Assembly: GCF_000621525.1 (NCBI RefSeq)
Contig: NZ_JHYC01000010.1
Coordinates: 51,851-115,850, forward strand
DNA: 64,000 nt
Origin: Legionella fairfieldensis ATCC 49588
GTDB taxonomy: Bacteria; Pseudomonadota; Gammaproteobacteria; Legionellales; Legionellaceae
Direction of reading: 5' to 3'
Position 1 is the stretch's first letter, and each line of letters starts with the position of its first letter. Below the pieces are notes generated by a model. The model saw only the letters and a list, made by a program, of their open reading frames with translations, made no database searches and had not been told where the DNA came from. The translations under genes and the position numbers were made by a program. Below, one piece after another: positions 1 to 8,670 of the stretch.

Positions 1-2
1 CG

Positions 3-1385
3 CAGGTTATCTACACTGTGCATAATCAATCCCCCAGACCAAAAACGCTGGTGATGAAACCGATTGCCGGGATAAGTCACAGCGCACTCTGCCAACTTCC
101 CGCCCAAGGAATCTGTACGCTGATACTCAATGTGAATGGCGCTACCTTGCAGGGAGATGTCGTGGGTGGCCCGGTATTGTGCCAACAGGGCAACGACTTG
201 CAATGCTACCAGCCAGGTTCGGCCAATATTTTACGCATTCGTCTGATAGAGCAGCCCCCCGTTCAGCAATTCACCGTCACGCCATCGGCGGGTGCGAACG
301 GAACGATTTTGCCTGCAACAGCACAGGTAGTCAATGCCGGTGCAAGCCTGACCTTTACGGCAACACCCAATACCGGCTTCGGAGTCAATCAGTGGTTGCT
401 GGATGGCAATGTGGTGCAAAATGGCGGGACTACCTTTCAGTTAAACAATATCCAGGCTAATCATACCGTAGAGGTGACCTTTGGTCAGACAACGCTGTCT
501 CCTCTCACACAAAACCTGGCACTGTCAATCAACAGCCCCGGAGCTGACCCCGCTCTAATCGGCAATGCACGCATCATCCGCATAGAAAATACAGGCTCCA
601 TGCCAGCAGAAAACCTGCAGGTGAATACTTCCGGATTTCCAACCGGCACCTCAATTACCAGTAATGGTTGCACGGGTACACTTAACGCAGGTGCTACCTG
701 CGACATTACCATCACCCCGGGTGGCACAGCCAGCCCCGATAACAGTGCTAATGCCTGTACCACGTCACCAGGGACTGAGCCTGAGCCGACTATTGTCACA
801 GTCAGTGCCGATAATGCCCCATCGACAAACATCAATGTCCTGATATTAGGGTATGGTTGTATTTATCAAGGCGGGTTTTTGTTTTCTGTCGATGATTCCA
901 CCTCCAATAGCGGCAGTATCGCCGGGAAAGTGGCGGCATTGACGGATGAAGAAGAAAATCCAGGTGATTTTAGTTTCCTATGGGCAACAATATTGGATGA
1001 TACGGCAGCGGACAGTATCACGGATGGACTTGCCAATACCAATACTCTTGCAACCCCGGTGGGTCAATATCCAGCCGCGCAGGCGTGTCTGAACAAAAGT
1101 GACCAGGGGTTTGCTGACTGGTTCATGCCCGCTATTTGCGAGTTGGGGCGATATGTAGGTTTTGGTTCTGATGCTGGTTGTGGCACTACTAATCCTAATT
1201 TATATACCACTTTGCATACGAATAATTTGGGCGGTTTTACCAATCTGTTCTACTGGAGTTCTACCGAGGACGCGGGGAATCCTACAGACTCTGCTTGGGG
1301 TCAAGGCTTCTCCAGTAGCTTCCAGTTCCAAAGCGATAAGAATCTCGCTAGTTCGGTTAGGTGCATCCGGGATTTTACCCCTTAA
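3..1385 (+). CDS. DUF1566 surface/secreted protein, 5' truncated by window edge
   Basis: The reading frame is open to the left edge, so this is the C-terminal part of a larger protein and the first possible start codon (GTG at 18) is probably internal. Three parts can be seen. Residues about 85-155 resemble the divergent InlB B-repeat or bacterial-repeat fold (FTVTPSAGANG, then TPNTGF, then VEVTFG). Residues about 160-280 resemble a choice-of-anchor or DUF11-like beta sandwich with paired cysteines. The last 170 residues match the DUF1566/Lcl C-terminal domain (WFMPAICELG, YWSSTEDAG, SVRCIRDF). Families of this type are exported or cell-surface proteins, often with adhesive roles. No membrane anchor is visible in the part seen. 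GC content is higher than in the neighbouring genes. The specific function is unknown. Confidence 0.7.
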   Translation, partial: QVIYTVHNQSPRPKTLVMKPIAGISHSALCQLPAQGICTLILNVNGATLQGDVVGGPVLCQQGNDLQCYQPGSANILRIRLIEQPPVQQFTVTPSAGANGTILPATAQVVNAGASLTFTATPNTGFGVNQWLLDGNVVQNGGTTFQLNNIQANHTVEVTFGQTTLSPLTQNLALSINSPGADPALIGNARIIRIENTGSMPAENLQVNTSGFPTGTSITSNGCTGTLNAGATCDITITPGGTASPDNSANACTTSPGTEPEPTIVTVSADNAPSTNINVLILGYGCIYQGGFLFSVDDSTSNSGSIAGKVAALTDEEENPGDFSFLWATILDDTAADSITDGLANTNTLATPVGQYPAAQACLNKSDQGFADWFMPAICELGRYVGFGSDAGCGTTNPNLYTTLHTNNLGGFTNLFYWSSTEDAGNPTDSAWGQGFSSSFQFQSDKNLASSVRCIRDFTP

Positions 1386-1409
1386 ACCACCTTTATCCCT
1401 TTTTCTTTG

Positions 1410-1438
1410 GAGGCAGCGTAGCTGCCTCATGATTTTTT
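1410..1438 (+). terminator. Rho-independent terminator after the DUF1566 gene
   Basis: An 8-bp perfect stem GAGGCAGC / GCTGCCTC with a 3-nt loop (gta) is followed by atgatttttt. It lies 25 bases after the stop codon at 1385. Confidence 0.8.
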
Positions 1439-1598
1439 AAAAATGCAAGTCATGATTTTAGAAGGCTTTAAGGTTGTAAAGCCATTGATGTATTGAGAAA
1501 GGGTAGTATCGGATTACACGATGCATTACTTTATTGGATATACACATTAAAGGCCAAGAGATACTCTGAGAAAGTGATTTGATTTTATTTGACAAATT

Positions 1599-1628
1599 GG
1601 CGCGGCGTACATGAATATCCGCCGCGCC
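1599..1628 (-). terminator. Probable terminator of the aquaporin gene
   Basis: The 9-bp perfect inverted repeat GGCGCGGCG / CGCCGCGCC with a 12-nt loop begins 8 bases past the aquaporin stop. On the minus strand it is followed by the weakly T-rich AATTTGTC. Confidence 0.6.
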
Positions 1629-1636
1629 TGTACAGT

Positions 1637-2344
1637 TTACTCCTGGTGTTCGTGATCACCAAAGCAATAACGATAAGTCAATCCGGCTAATAAAGCTCCG
1701 ATAAGAGGGGCCAGCCAAAAAAGCCACAGCTGAGATAATGCCCAATCGCCCGTCACCAGAGCAGGACCCGTACTCCTTGCCGGATTAACAGAGGTATTAG
1801 TAACAGGAATACTGATAAGATGAATCAACGTTAAAGTCAATCCGATCGCTAACGGCGCAAAACCTTTCGGCGCATGAAAATCTGTCACACCTAATATAAT
1901 GATTAAAAACATAAAACTCATTACGACTTCGGTAACAAAACAGGATACCAATGAATAACCACCAGGAGAATGTTCACCGTAACCGTTGTTAGCAAAACCG
2001 TCAATTAAACTGAAACCGGCCTTGCCACTTGCAATGAAATATAATAAAAAAGCGGCGAGAATAGCGCCTAGTACCTGTGCAATAATATAAGGGATCAAGT
2101 CGCTACCGCTAAATCGCCCGCCTGCAAAAAGACCCAATGAAATAGCAGGATTTAAATGTCCTCCCGAAATACGGGCTACCGCATACAACATGGTCAGGAC
2201 GGTTAATCCAAAAGCAAGGGCCACACCCAGAATTCCAATACCTGTTTCCGGAAATTTTGCAGTCAGGACAGCACTACCACACCCACCCAGTACCAGCCAA
2301 AAGGTACCAATGAATTCAGCACTTAATCGCTTGAATAATGGCAT
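1637..2344 (-). CDS. aqpZ: Aquaporin Z-type water channel
   Basis: This is a 235-residue inner-membrane major intrinsic protein that should form a water pore. Both signature NPA boxes are present: HLNPAISLG (Asn65-Pro-Ala) and SVNPARSTG (Asn186-Pro-Ala). The Arg after the second box (Arg189) belongs to the usual selectivity filter. Six hydrophobic segments are apparent and the length matches AqpZ (about 230 aa). The Thr/Ser-rich [11 protein letters not shown] form favours AqpZ over a glycerol facilitator. The start codon has a good ribosome site (AAGGAAG) just upstream. The gene stands alone, divergent from phaC. Confidence 0.92.
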   Translation of the reverse strand: MPLFKRLSAEFIGTFWLVLGGCGSAVLTAKFPETGIGILGVALAFGLTVLTMLYAVARISGGHLNPAISLGLFAGGRFSGSDLIPYIIAQVLGAILAAFLLYFIASGKAGFSLIDGFANNGYGEHSPGGYSLVSCFVTEVVMSFMFLIIILGVTDFHAPKGFAPLAIGLTLTLIHLISIPVTNTSVNPARSTGPALVTGDWALSQLWLFWLAPLIGALLAGLTYRYCFGDHEHQE

Positions 2345-2531
2345 TCTATCTTCCTTAATAGTGTTATGTATGAATAGACTACTCTACTTAAGCATTCCAG
2401 GGCAATCAAGTAGAGTTGACTCTATTCATCAAAAACCATAATGAACGACAAGTCAATATTTTGATGAATTGACGAAGTGTCCCAAACACGTGAGAATAGG
2501 AAAAGCTTACTATTTGCCTTGAGGAACCCGG

Positions 2532-4316
2532 ATGACCCAAGACACAGAACTCAGCGATATTTTGCAATCCATTGCTGAAAAAAGCATGCGAATTTTGGAT
2601 GGTTTTAAAAATCAGCCTGCACAATTATCCCGACTCCTGAAACAATATATGGAGTTAACGAGCGATTTCCAAACATTAGTCACCGTCCTTCTTAAAAATC
2701 CTGAGCAAGTATGGAGCATGCAAATGGCCTATTGGCAAGATGCTTTCAGCCTGGCCCAGGAGCAGCTTGGTTATTGGATGGAAGGAAAACCCATGCCTGT
2801 CAACGATCGTCGTTTTAGTAGTGACGAATGGGTAAATAATCCTTTTTTCAATTTTATGAGCCAGCACTACTTACTGGCTAGTGAACATATGAATTCATTG
2901 CTTGAACACATTGAATATGGTGATAAACAACTCGCCAAACGAGTACAGTTTTTCACCAGACAATATCTGGATGCGCTATCACCTGCCAATTTTCTCCACA
3001 CCAATCCCCAATTAATGGCGGAAACTATACAAACTCATGGAAAAAATTTACTGCGCGGCTTACAAAATTTGCTTACTGATATTGAAGCAGGCCCGTCTCG
3101 TTTGATTATAAAAATGACAGACACCGACGCATTTAAAGTAGGTGTTAATCTGGCAACTACCCCGGGAAAAGTCATTTATCGTAATGCGATGATGGAACTA
3201 ATTCAATTCACGGCACAAACAGAACAAGTTAAAGCCATTCCAATATTAATGATCCCGCCCTGGATTAATAAATATTATATTCTTGATTTGAGCAAGGATA
3301 ACTCACTAATTGGTTGGCTTGTGGCGCAAGGTATTACCGTCTTTGTCATTTCCTGGATCAACCCCGATGCAAGTTATGCGGATAAAGGCTTGTTTGATTA
3401 TTTGAAAGAGGGGCCCCTGACCGCTATTAAAGTGATGCAGGAACAACTACAGATCAAACAGGTTAATACACTCGGTTTTTGTATCGGCGGCACTTTACTG
3501 GCCTGCTTGCTCGCGTATTTGAAAGCCCGACATGAAAATCCAATACGTTCAGCCACTTTTCTTGCCTCCATGATTGATTTTAGTGATCCCGGCGATATTT
3601 CTGTTTTCATTGATGAACAACAGATTTTACGTATTGAGGAAGAAATGCACGCTAAAGGATTTTTAGATGGTCGCTTTATGGCCAGCACCTTTAATTCCTT
3701 ACGCGCTAACGACCTGGTCTGGTCCTTTTTTATCAAAAATTACCTGCAAGGCAAAAATCCGGTACCCTTTGATATTTTATTCTGGAATGCTGATGTGACT
3801 AACATGCCTGCTAAAATGCATTCACAATATTTACGGTGGATGTATTTGCATAACGATCTGATTAAGCCAGGAAAAATTCATCTTGACCATACACCATTGG
3901 ATGTGAGTCAAATTGATATTCCTACTTTTTTTATCTCCACTAAAAAAGATCACATTGCTCCCTGGCAAACCACTTATCTTGGTTTTCAGCAAATGAAAGG
4001 AAAAAAACGGTTTCTACTGGGTGGTTCGGGACATATTGCGGGGATTATTAATCCTCCCACTTCAGAAAAATACGGCTTTTACCGCAACCCAAGCATGACT
4101 CAAACTGCCACTGAGTGGCTGGAAAATGCCAAAGAATGTAAAGGCTCCTGGTGGCCCGAATGGTTGGCCTGGTTAAAAAAAGAATCAGGACGTTTGATTA
4201 AAGCACCTGATTTTAACCATCTTCCGTTTAAAGGTCTGATGGACGCCCCTGGTCGTTACGTTCATAAAAGCTATAAGGATTCTCATCAAGTTGTGGAGCG
4301 TAGGCATTCTTCTTAA
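2532..4316 (+). CDS. phaC: Class I poly(3-hydroxyalkanoate) synthase
   Basis: This enzyme polymerises (R)-3-hydroxyacyl-CoA into PHA granules. The lipase-like box GFCIGG places the catalytic Cys at residue 317. The other triad members are Asp473 (in KKDHIAPW) and His501 (in SGHIAGIINPP). This spacing matches the well-studied Cupriavidus class I enzyme (C319/D480/H508). The length of 594 aa is normal for class I. The start is supported by GAGGA six bases upstream. A phasin, phaR and two reductases follow within 4 kb on the other strand. The last codons and the stop lie inside what looks like half of a dispersed repeat (see the repeat entry at 4291), so the C-terminal tail QVVERRHSS may be repeat-derived. 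Confidence 0.95.
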   Translation: MTQDTELSDILQSIAEKSMRILDGFKNQPAQLSRLLKQYMELTSDFQTLVTVLLKNPEQVWSMQMAYWQDAFSLAQEQLGYWMEGKPMPVNDRRFSSDEWVNNPFFNFMSQHYLLASEHMNSLLEHIEYGDKQLAKRVQFFTRQYLDALSPANFLHTNPQLMAETIQTHGKNLLRGLQNLLTDIEAGPSRLIIKMTDTDAFKVGVNLATTPGKVIYRNAMMELIQFTAQTEQVKAIPILMIPPWINKYYILDLSKDNSLIGWLVAQGITVFVISWINPDASYADKGLFDYLKEGPLTAIKVMQEQLQIKQVNTLGFCIGGTLLACLLAYLKARHENPIRSATFLASMIDFSDPGDISVFIDEQQILRIEEEMHAKGFLDGRFMASTFNSLRANDLVWSFFIKNYLQGKNPVPFDILFWNADVTNMPAKMHSQYLRWMYLHNDLIKPGKIHLDHTPLDVSQIDIPTFFISTKKDHIAPWQTTYLGFQQMKGKKRFLLGGSGHIAGIINPPTSEKYGFYRNPSMTQTATEWLENAKECKGSWWPEWLAWLKKESGRLIKAPDFNHLPFKGLMDAPGRYVHKSYKDSHQVVERRHSS

Positions 4317-4329
4317 GTTAACGCCATTG
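4291..4329. repeat. Half copy of the GGCGTCAACTTAAG-type repeat overlapping the phaC 3' end
   Basis: The stretch ttgtggagcgtaggcattc followed by ttcttaagttaacgccattg closely resembles the right half of the element at 20095-20181 (ctgtggaacgcaggcattt, then cttcttaagttgataccat). The phaC stop codon TAA lies within the conserved CTTAAGTT terminus. No left half is recognisable upstream in the coding sequence. Confidence 0.55.
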
Positions 4330-4370
4330 CTTGAACGCTTACTTTGATACCGAGATTACACAGAGAAAGA

Positions 4371-4393
4371 AAAGCCTGTGCATTACAGGCTTT
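4371..4393. terminator. Bidirectional terminator between phaC and phasin gene
   Basis: The perfect 9-bp stem AAAGCCTGT / ACAGGCTTT with loop gcatt lies between two convergent genes (stops at 4316 and 4416). An A-rich side and a T-rich side serve both strands. Confidence 0.8.
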
Positions 4394-4415
4394 ATTGGTG
4401 TAAACAAGAAAAAAT

Positions 4416-4703
4416 TTACTTTTTTACTTCCGCTTTATTTTTAACTTCCTGCACTAACGATAACATGGCTTTTTCAATAATCCGAAAGGATTCTTGCATG
4501 TAGTTTAATGCTTTGTGGCCGTTTTCAACGGCAACATTAATTTGTTTTTCCCATAACTCTTCGGGTTTCTTAATAGTAGCTAATTGTTCTGGTTTTAGAT
4601 AAGTCAAACCTTGCAAAGTTTTTACATTAAGCTCAGCGATTGCTTGAAAAGGCTCCTGCACTTTTTTAGCGATTTCACTCCATTTTTCAAATGGCTGATT
4701 CAT
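4416..4703 (-). CDS. Phasin family protein (PHA granule-associated)
   Basis: This short (95 aa) amphipathic helical protein has the phasin pattern: an aromatic N-terminus (PFEKWSEIAKK), then LNVKTLQGLTYLKPEQLA, then a helix ending in a Lys-rich tail. Phasins coat polyhydroxyalkanoate granules and control their size. The convergent position next to phaC supports the assignment. It is shorter than many phasins (110-190 aa), but both ends look intact. A strong ribosome site (GAGGAG) precedes the ATG. No membrane segment or signal peptide is seen. Expression in this group of proteins is usually under PhaR, whose gene lies 1.5 kb away. Confidence 0.8.
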   Translation of the reverse strand: MNQPFEKWSEIAKKVQEPFQAIAELNVKTLQGLTYLKPEQLATIKKPEELWEKQINVAVENGHKALNYMQESFRIIEKAMLSLVQEVKNKAEVKK

Positions 4704-4930
4704 GATACTTTCTCCTCATTATGTTGCACTGCACAATATAAGATTAGCCTCATTTGAACTCGTGTGTCAAGAAATATTAATACTTTATTCAAAAATGAGA
4801 TCTAAAAAATATACCAGATTTTTATGTCTGACAAGATTGAATAAAAATTGTATTTTTTCTCTTATCCTTACACTACCGACTGGTTATATAATGCAAATAC
4901 ATCGCACAAATGAATGAAGAGGATTTATTT

Positions 4931-6214
4931 ATGACTAGTACTGGCCAGACTGATATTATTTCATCCGATGGCTCTTCCCTTAAACTAATGAAGACTGTCG
5001 TTTGTCGTCCATTGATGTTCTTATTGTGTATTTCTTTACTTCATGCCTTTTATAAAATAAGCAGCTTTTATTTAAAAGACTTTTCATTGTTAAAAAGCGG
5101 ACTAACTAATCTGGAGCTTTATGGTTACTGGGCAGGTTTAATGTGGGGTAGTTATTGGTTATTAAGTCGTACTTTAAATAAAAGTAACGAAGCATGGGCT
5201 AAAAGTACTTTGTTTTCCAGGCACTTATCGTTACGCATTTTATTTCCTTTTTTTTCTTCGATCATTAAAATTGTCTATTGGCTGATAGTAGCCAATCTTT
5301 TAGTTCAGTATGCGCCCCTCACTACACTGACGTCTTATTGCTTAAATAAAATAAGTTCTGTTTTAATCATTGCAGCGCTTTCGTGGATTATCATCAGGTT
5401 TGTGGATGTAGTCAGCCTATTATTACTTCATCATTATACTTCTATCGATAGCAAGAATAATACTACGCGAAAAATTCATACCCAAATACTGATTATCAAG
5501 CGCTTGATAACAGGGTTAATCTTTCTGTTAACACTGGGTGCAAGTTTAATGTTATTCGACAATGTACGTGCTCTCGGCGCAAGTGTTTTAACGACTGCCG
5601 GAATTGCCGGCTTGGTTATTACTTTTGCGGCACAGCGCTCTCTTGGAAGTGTATTTGCAGGCATCGAAATTGCTCTCACCCAACCTATTAAACTGGGTGA
5701 TTTAATTTTAATTGAAAATGAATTGGGGACTGTCGAAGAAATAAATTTTAGAAGTGTTATCATTAAATTGTGGGACTTACGACGCTTAAGCGTACCGACC
5801 AGTTATTTTTTAGAAAAATCATTTCAAAATTGGAGTAAACAAGAAACCAACAATTTAATCGGTTCCATTTTTCTTTACGTTGATTTTACCCTCCCTCTTC
5901 CAAAACTCCGTAAAAAAGTGGAAGAAATATTAAAGTTTTCTCCTCTGTGGGATGGAAAAACAGGCAAAGTCCAGGTTTATGATCTTAAAGAACAGGTGAT
6001 GCAATTAAGAATAGTAGCCAGCGCCAGAAACGCAGACGATTTGTCTGCTCTTAAATGTGAGATCAGAGAAAAAATTATCAGTTATATTGTCGATAATTAC
6101 CCGCATGCTTTACCTATAACACGCACTATCAACATGCCGCTTATAGAAAATAGCACGATGGAAAAAAAACTCACCCAGGCGGAAGTGGAGGAATATGAAG
6201 TCACTAGATATTAA
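4931..6214 (+). CDS. MscS-family small-conductance mechanosensitive channel
   Basis: This integral membrane protein should open under membrane tension to release solutes. Several hydrophobic helices fill the first 220 residues. They are followed by the MscS pore-helix and beta-domain region: a Gly/Ala-rich TM3 (LGASVLTTAGIAGLVITFAA), then QRSLGSVFAGIEIALTQP and KLGDLILIENELGTVEEIN, and a cytoplasmic C-terminal domain. I chose the ATG at 4931 because AGAGGA lies eight bases upstream. An in-frame ATG at 4910 has no clear site. The gene sits inside the PHA cluster but has no obvious functional link to it. Total length is about 427 aa. Confidence 0.85.
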   Translation: MTSTGQTDIISSDGSSLKLMKTVVCRPLMFLLCISLLHAFYKISSFYLKDFSLLKSGLTNLELYGYWAGLMWGSYWLLSRTLNKSNEAWAKSTLFSRHLSLRILFPFFSSIIKIVYWLIVANLLVQYAPLTTLTSYCLNKISSVLIIAALSWIIIRFVDVVSLLLLHHYTSIDSKNNTTRKIHTQILIIKRLITGLIFLLTLGASLMLFDNVRALGASVLTTAGIAGLVITFAAQRSLGSVFAGIEIALTQPIKLGDLILIENELGTVEEINFRSVIIKLWDLRRLSVPTSYFLEKSFQNWSKQETNNLIGSIFLYVDFTLPLPKLRKKVEEILKFSPLWDGKTGKVQVYDLKEQVMQLRIVASARNADDLSALKCEIREKIISYIVDNYPHALPITRTINMPLIENSTMEKKLTQAEVEEYEVTRY

Positions 6215-6253
6215 GAAAATGAGGAGTCAACGTATTCAACAAACGATAAGAAT

Positions 6254-6664
6254 TTATGATTGAAAAAAATCCTGCCATTGTTTTATAAATTGTTGCATTT
6301 GGTCGTTCCAAAGTTCGCCTGTTTTTTTATAATCACTTAAATACGCATTGGTCTGTATAGACTTTTCCAGACCGGCAAACATTTTCTCCAGAACCTCTTT
6401 AAATGATTTATTCAGAGGATGATGAGCCAATATAATGAGATAACGCAGGGCATCGGGAGACAAAAATTGAGTAGCTCCACTTTCCATATCTACAAAAATC
6501 TGGAGTAAAGTCGCACTTGTAATATCCTTGCCACTAGTGGCATCTTCTACTCGAAAAGACAAATCATCAATAACATAACGCTGTAATTCTTCCACCGTTA
6601 TGTACTGGCTTTTTTCTGTATCATATAACCGGCGGTTTTTATATTTTTTAATTAATCTCGTCAT
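6254..6664 (-). CDS. phaR: PHA synthesis repressor PhaR
   Basis: The N-terminal 60 residues carry the highly conserved PhaR DNA-binding domain (LIKKYKNRRLYDTEKSQYIT, then VEELQRYV). This is followed by the PHB-accumulation regulatory domain (LLQIFVDMESG, FLSPDALRYLI). PhaR represses phasin and other PHA genes and is released when it binds PHA granules. The start at 6664 (MTRLIKKY) fits the family; an upstream TTG would add four residues. It probably controls the phasin gene at 4416-4703 and perhaps itself. At about 136 aa it is a little shorter than homologues, with a Gln-rich helical tail. Confidence 0.9.
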   Translation of the reverse strand: MTRLIKKYKNRRLYDTEKSQYITVEELQRYVIDDLSFRVEDATSGKDITSATLLQIFVDMESGATQFLSPDALRYLIILAHHPLNKSFKEVLEKMFAGLEKSIQTNAYLSDYKKTGELWNDQMQQFIKQWQDFFQS

Positions 6665-6722
6665 TTCACCCTGCAACCAAGCTCTTTTTATTAATAGAGG
6701 TTAAATTAATTAACCTCTGTCT

Positions 6723-7469
6723 TTAATACATATGCAAACCGCCGTTTATACTTAAATTCGAACCCGTAATATAACGACTTTTATCACTGATTAAAAACTC
6801 AATCGCCCAGGCAATTTCTTCAGGCTCCGCCAGACGTTTCGCCGGAATTGAGGCAATAATAGACTTTAAAATATCAGGACGGATACCCTGCATAAGCCGC
6901 GTATTGACATAACCGGGAGAAAGACTGTTTACGGTAATATTTTTTGTCATTAACTCTTGAGCAAGGCTCTTGGTAAATCCATAAACACCTGCTTTTGATG
7001 CTGCATAATTCGCTTGGGAAAATTGACCTTTCTGGGCATTTACCGAAGAAATATTCACAATTCGCCCACTTTCCTGATTACGCATGCAATCAACTACCTG
7101 TCTGGTCACATTAAACATGCCATCAAGATTGACTTGTAAAACAGTATCCCATTGCTCCTTGGTCATTTTATGAAACACAGCATCGCGTGTAACGCCGGCA
7201 TTATTAATTAACGCGTCGACACGACCATATTCAGCAATAATTTGACCAATTACTTCTCCACATTGAGCAAAATTGGTGACATCCATATGGCGAAAAATTG
7301 CCTGGTGATAGCCTTGTTCATATAATTCCGACTGCCACAAATCGGCTCTATCATCGGACACCACGTCAAGCGCGATCACCTTACTATAAAGTGGTGCTAA
7401 TTGTTTTACAATAGCTGTACCGATATCACCTGTACCCCCTGTGATTAAAGCAACTTTTTCTTTCTGCAT
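6723..7469 (-). CDS. phaB: Acetoacetyl-CoA reductase, PhaB type (copy 1)
   Basis: This short-chain dehydrogenase has the nucleotide-binding motif GGTGDIG at residues 11-17, NNAG at 89-92 and the catalytic Ser141, Tyr155 and Lys159. The C-terminal part (VNSLSPGYVNTRLM, IPAKRLAEPEEIA, NGGLHMY) is typical of PhaB, which reduces acetoacetyl-CoA to (R)-3-hydroxybutyryl-CoA with NADPH to feed PHA synthase. It lies 39 bp downstream of a second PhaB-like gene on the same strand, so the two are probably co-transcribed. A good ribosome site (AAGGGA) precedes the ATG. No phaA thiolase is present in the cluster. Confidence 0.88.
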   Translation of the reverse strand: MQKEKVALITGGTGDIGTAIVKQLAPLYSKVIALDVVSDDRADLWQSELYEQGYHQAIFRHMDVTNFAQCGEVIGQIIAEYGRVDALINNAGVTRDAVFHKMTKEQWDTVLQVNLDGMFNVTRQVVDCMRNQESGRIVNISSVNAQKGQFSQANYAASKAGVYGFTKSLAQELMTKNITVNSLSPGYVNTRLMQGIRPDILKSIIASIPAKRLAEPEEIAWAIEFLISDKSRYITGSNLSINGGLHMY

Positions 7470-7508
7470 TTTATTCCCTTATAAGCTATATGACGAGATC
7501 CCTACAAA

Positions 7509-8249
7509 TTACATGTATTGACCACCATTTATATCCAAATTAGCCCCTGTAATAAAACCAGATTCGGGTGCTGCAAAAAAAGCAACCGCATCAGCAACTT
7601 CTTTGGGCGTTCCTAAACGTCTCACAGGAATATTGGCAATAATATTTTTCAATACGTCTTCTTTAACAGCAGCGAGCATAGGGGTTTCAATATAACCCGG
7701 CGAAATAGTGTTGACTGTAATACCTTTGCATGCAACTTCTTGTGCGAGACTTTTACTGAAACCAAACAGTGCAGCTTTTGTTGAAGCATAGTTGCATTGA
7801 CCAAATTGCCCTTTACGCCCGTTAATAGAAGAAATACTGATAATACGCCCGTATTCTCTTTCGAGCATAAGAGGCAATATATTACGTGTTACATTAAATA
7901 CCGACGTTAAATTCGCGTCCAGAACTTGTTGCCATTGGGACGAGGTCATTTTTTTCAGGCTAACATCTATGGTAATCCCGGCATTATTAACCAACACATC
8001 AATTCGCCCATATCGCTCCATAATTAAAGCGGCCAGTTTTTCGCAATCGGCAAAATGAGCAAGATCAGCGTAAAGAATATCAATATCATATCCCTTTTCT
8101 TTCTGGGTGTTTTGCCACTGCTTTGCTTCTTCGTGTTTCCCATCCTTGAAATAACAGGCAATAACCTGGTACTCCTCTGCCAACCGCTGACAAATGGCCG
8201 AACCAATGCCCCCCGTACCGCCAGTAACAACAGCCGTCCTTCGCTCCAT
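7509..8249 (-). CDS. phaB: Acetoacetyl-CoA reductase, PhaB type (copy 2)
   Basis: This 246-aa short-chain dehydrogenase has GGTGGIG at residues 10-16, NNAG at 88-91 and the catalytic Ser140, Tyr154 and Lys158. The C-terminus (SPGYIETPML, IPVRRLGTPKEVA, NINGGQYM) is PhaB-like. It is the upstream member of a tandem pair and is clearly a diverged paralogue of the next gene rather than a recent duplicate. The ribosome site AAGGAGG is excellent. FabG-like activity on other 3-ketoacyl-CoA substrates cannot be excluded for one of the two. The promoter should lie in the gap from 8250, which also holds a large hairpin element. Confidence 0.88.
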   Translation of the reverse strand: MERRTAVVTGGTGGIGSAICQRLAEEYQVIACYFKDGKHEEAKQWQNTQKEKGYDIDILYADLAHFADCEKLAALIMERYGRIDVLVNNAGITIDVSLKKMTSSQWQQVLDANLTSVFNVTRNILPLMLEREYGRIISISSINGRKGQFGQCNYASTKAALFGFSKSLAQEVACKGITVNTISPGYIETPMLAAVKEDVLKNIIANIPVRRLGTPKEVADAVAFFAAPESGFITGANLDINGGQYM

Positions 8250-8371
8250 AATACCTCCTTTTTAAAATGTAATTGGTAACTTCTACTTCAAAGCAAAAGC
8301 CTGCAAATGTCAATGTTAATCCTGAGGAAACAGGCTAAAAGCACAAAAGTAGAAAACGTGTAGAAAGAGGA

Positions 8372-8497
8372 AGTTCTTGCATAACCTGTAGATTTTGCTT
8401 TAGGGCAAGACACAAAGCGTTCGAGGAGCGGAGTTTATAGGTAGAGAACGCTTTGTAATGTGCAATAATGGAAAAGATGCAGGTTTATGCAAGAACT
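8372..8497. repeat. 126-bp nested inverted-repeat (hairpin) element
   Basis: The outer arms AGTTCTTGCATAACCTG (8372-8388) and CAGGTTTATGCAAGAACT (8480-8497) are complementary apart from a one-base bulge. A perfect inner pair ACAAAGCGTTC (8412-8422) and GAACGCTTTGT (8446-8456) sits inside them. The whole can fold into one long hairpin. It occupies most of a 421-bp gap between two genes that read leftward and contains no ORF. This could be a MITE or REP-type element, or a structured RNA. Confidence 0.7.
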
Positions 8498-8597
8498 CTA
8501 ATGACTGTACCTGATAAAAGTGCGGCTCACAGCGGTAGCTTATCGTATGAAAGTATAGTTATTTGGGTATACGTGAAGCGATAAACGCGTTATTTCT

Positions 8598-8636
8598 ATT
8601 TGTCTCAAACCTCGTCATTAACGCATTGAGACAAAT
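8598..8636 (-). terminator. Possible terminator of the desaturase gene
   Basis: A perfect 11-bp inverted repeat ATTTGTCTCAA / TTGAGACAAAT with a 17-nt loop lies 35 bp past the desaturase stop. There is no strong T-run on the minus strand, so termination is inferred. Confidence 0.4.
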
Positions 8637-8670
8637 ACAATAATAACTAATACCGCCACCACCTCCCTGG

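Noticed and set aside
8055..8313. ORFs overlapping the phaB copy 2 gene in other frames
   Set aside because: They are shadows of a gene with full SDR motifs.
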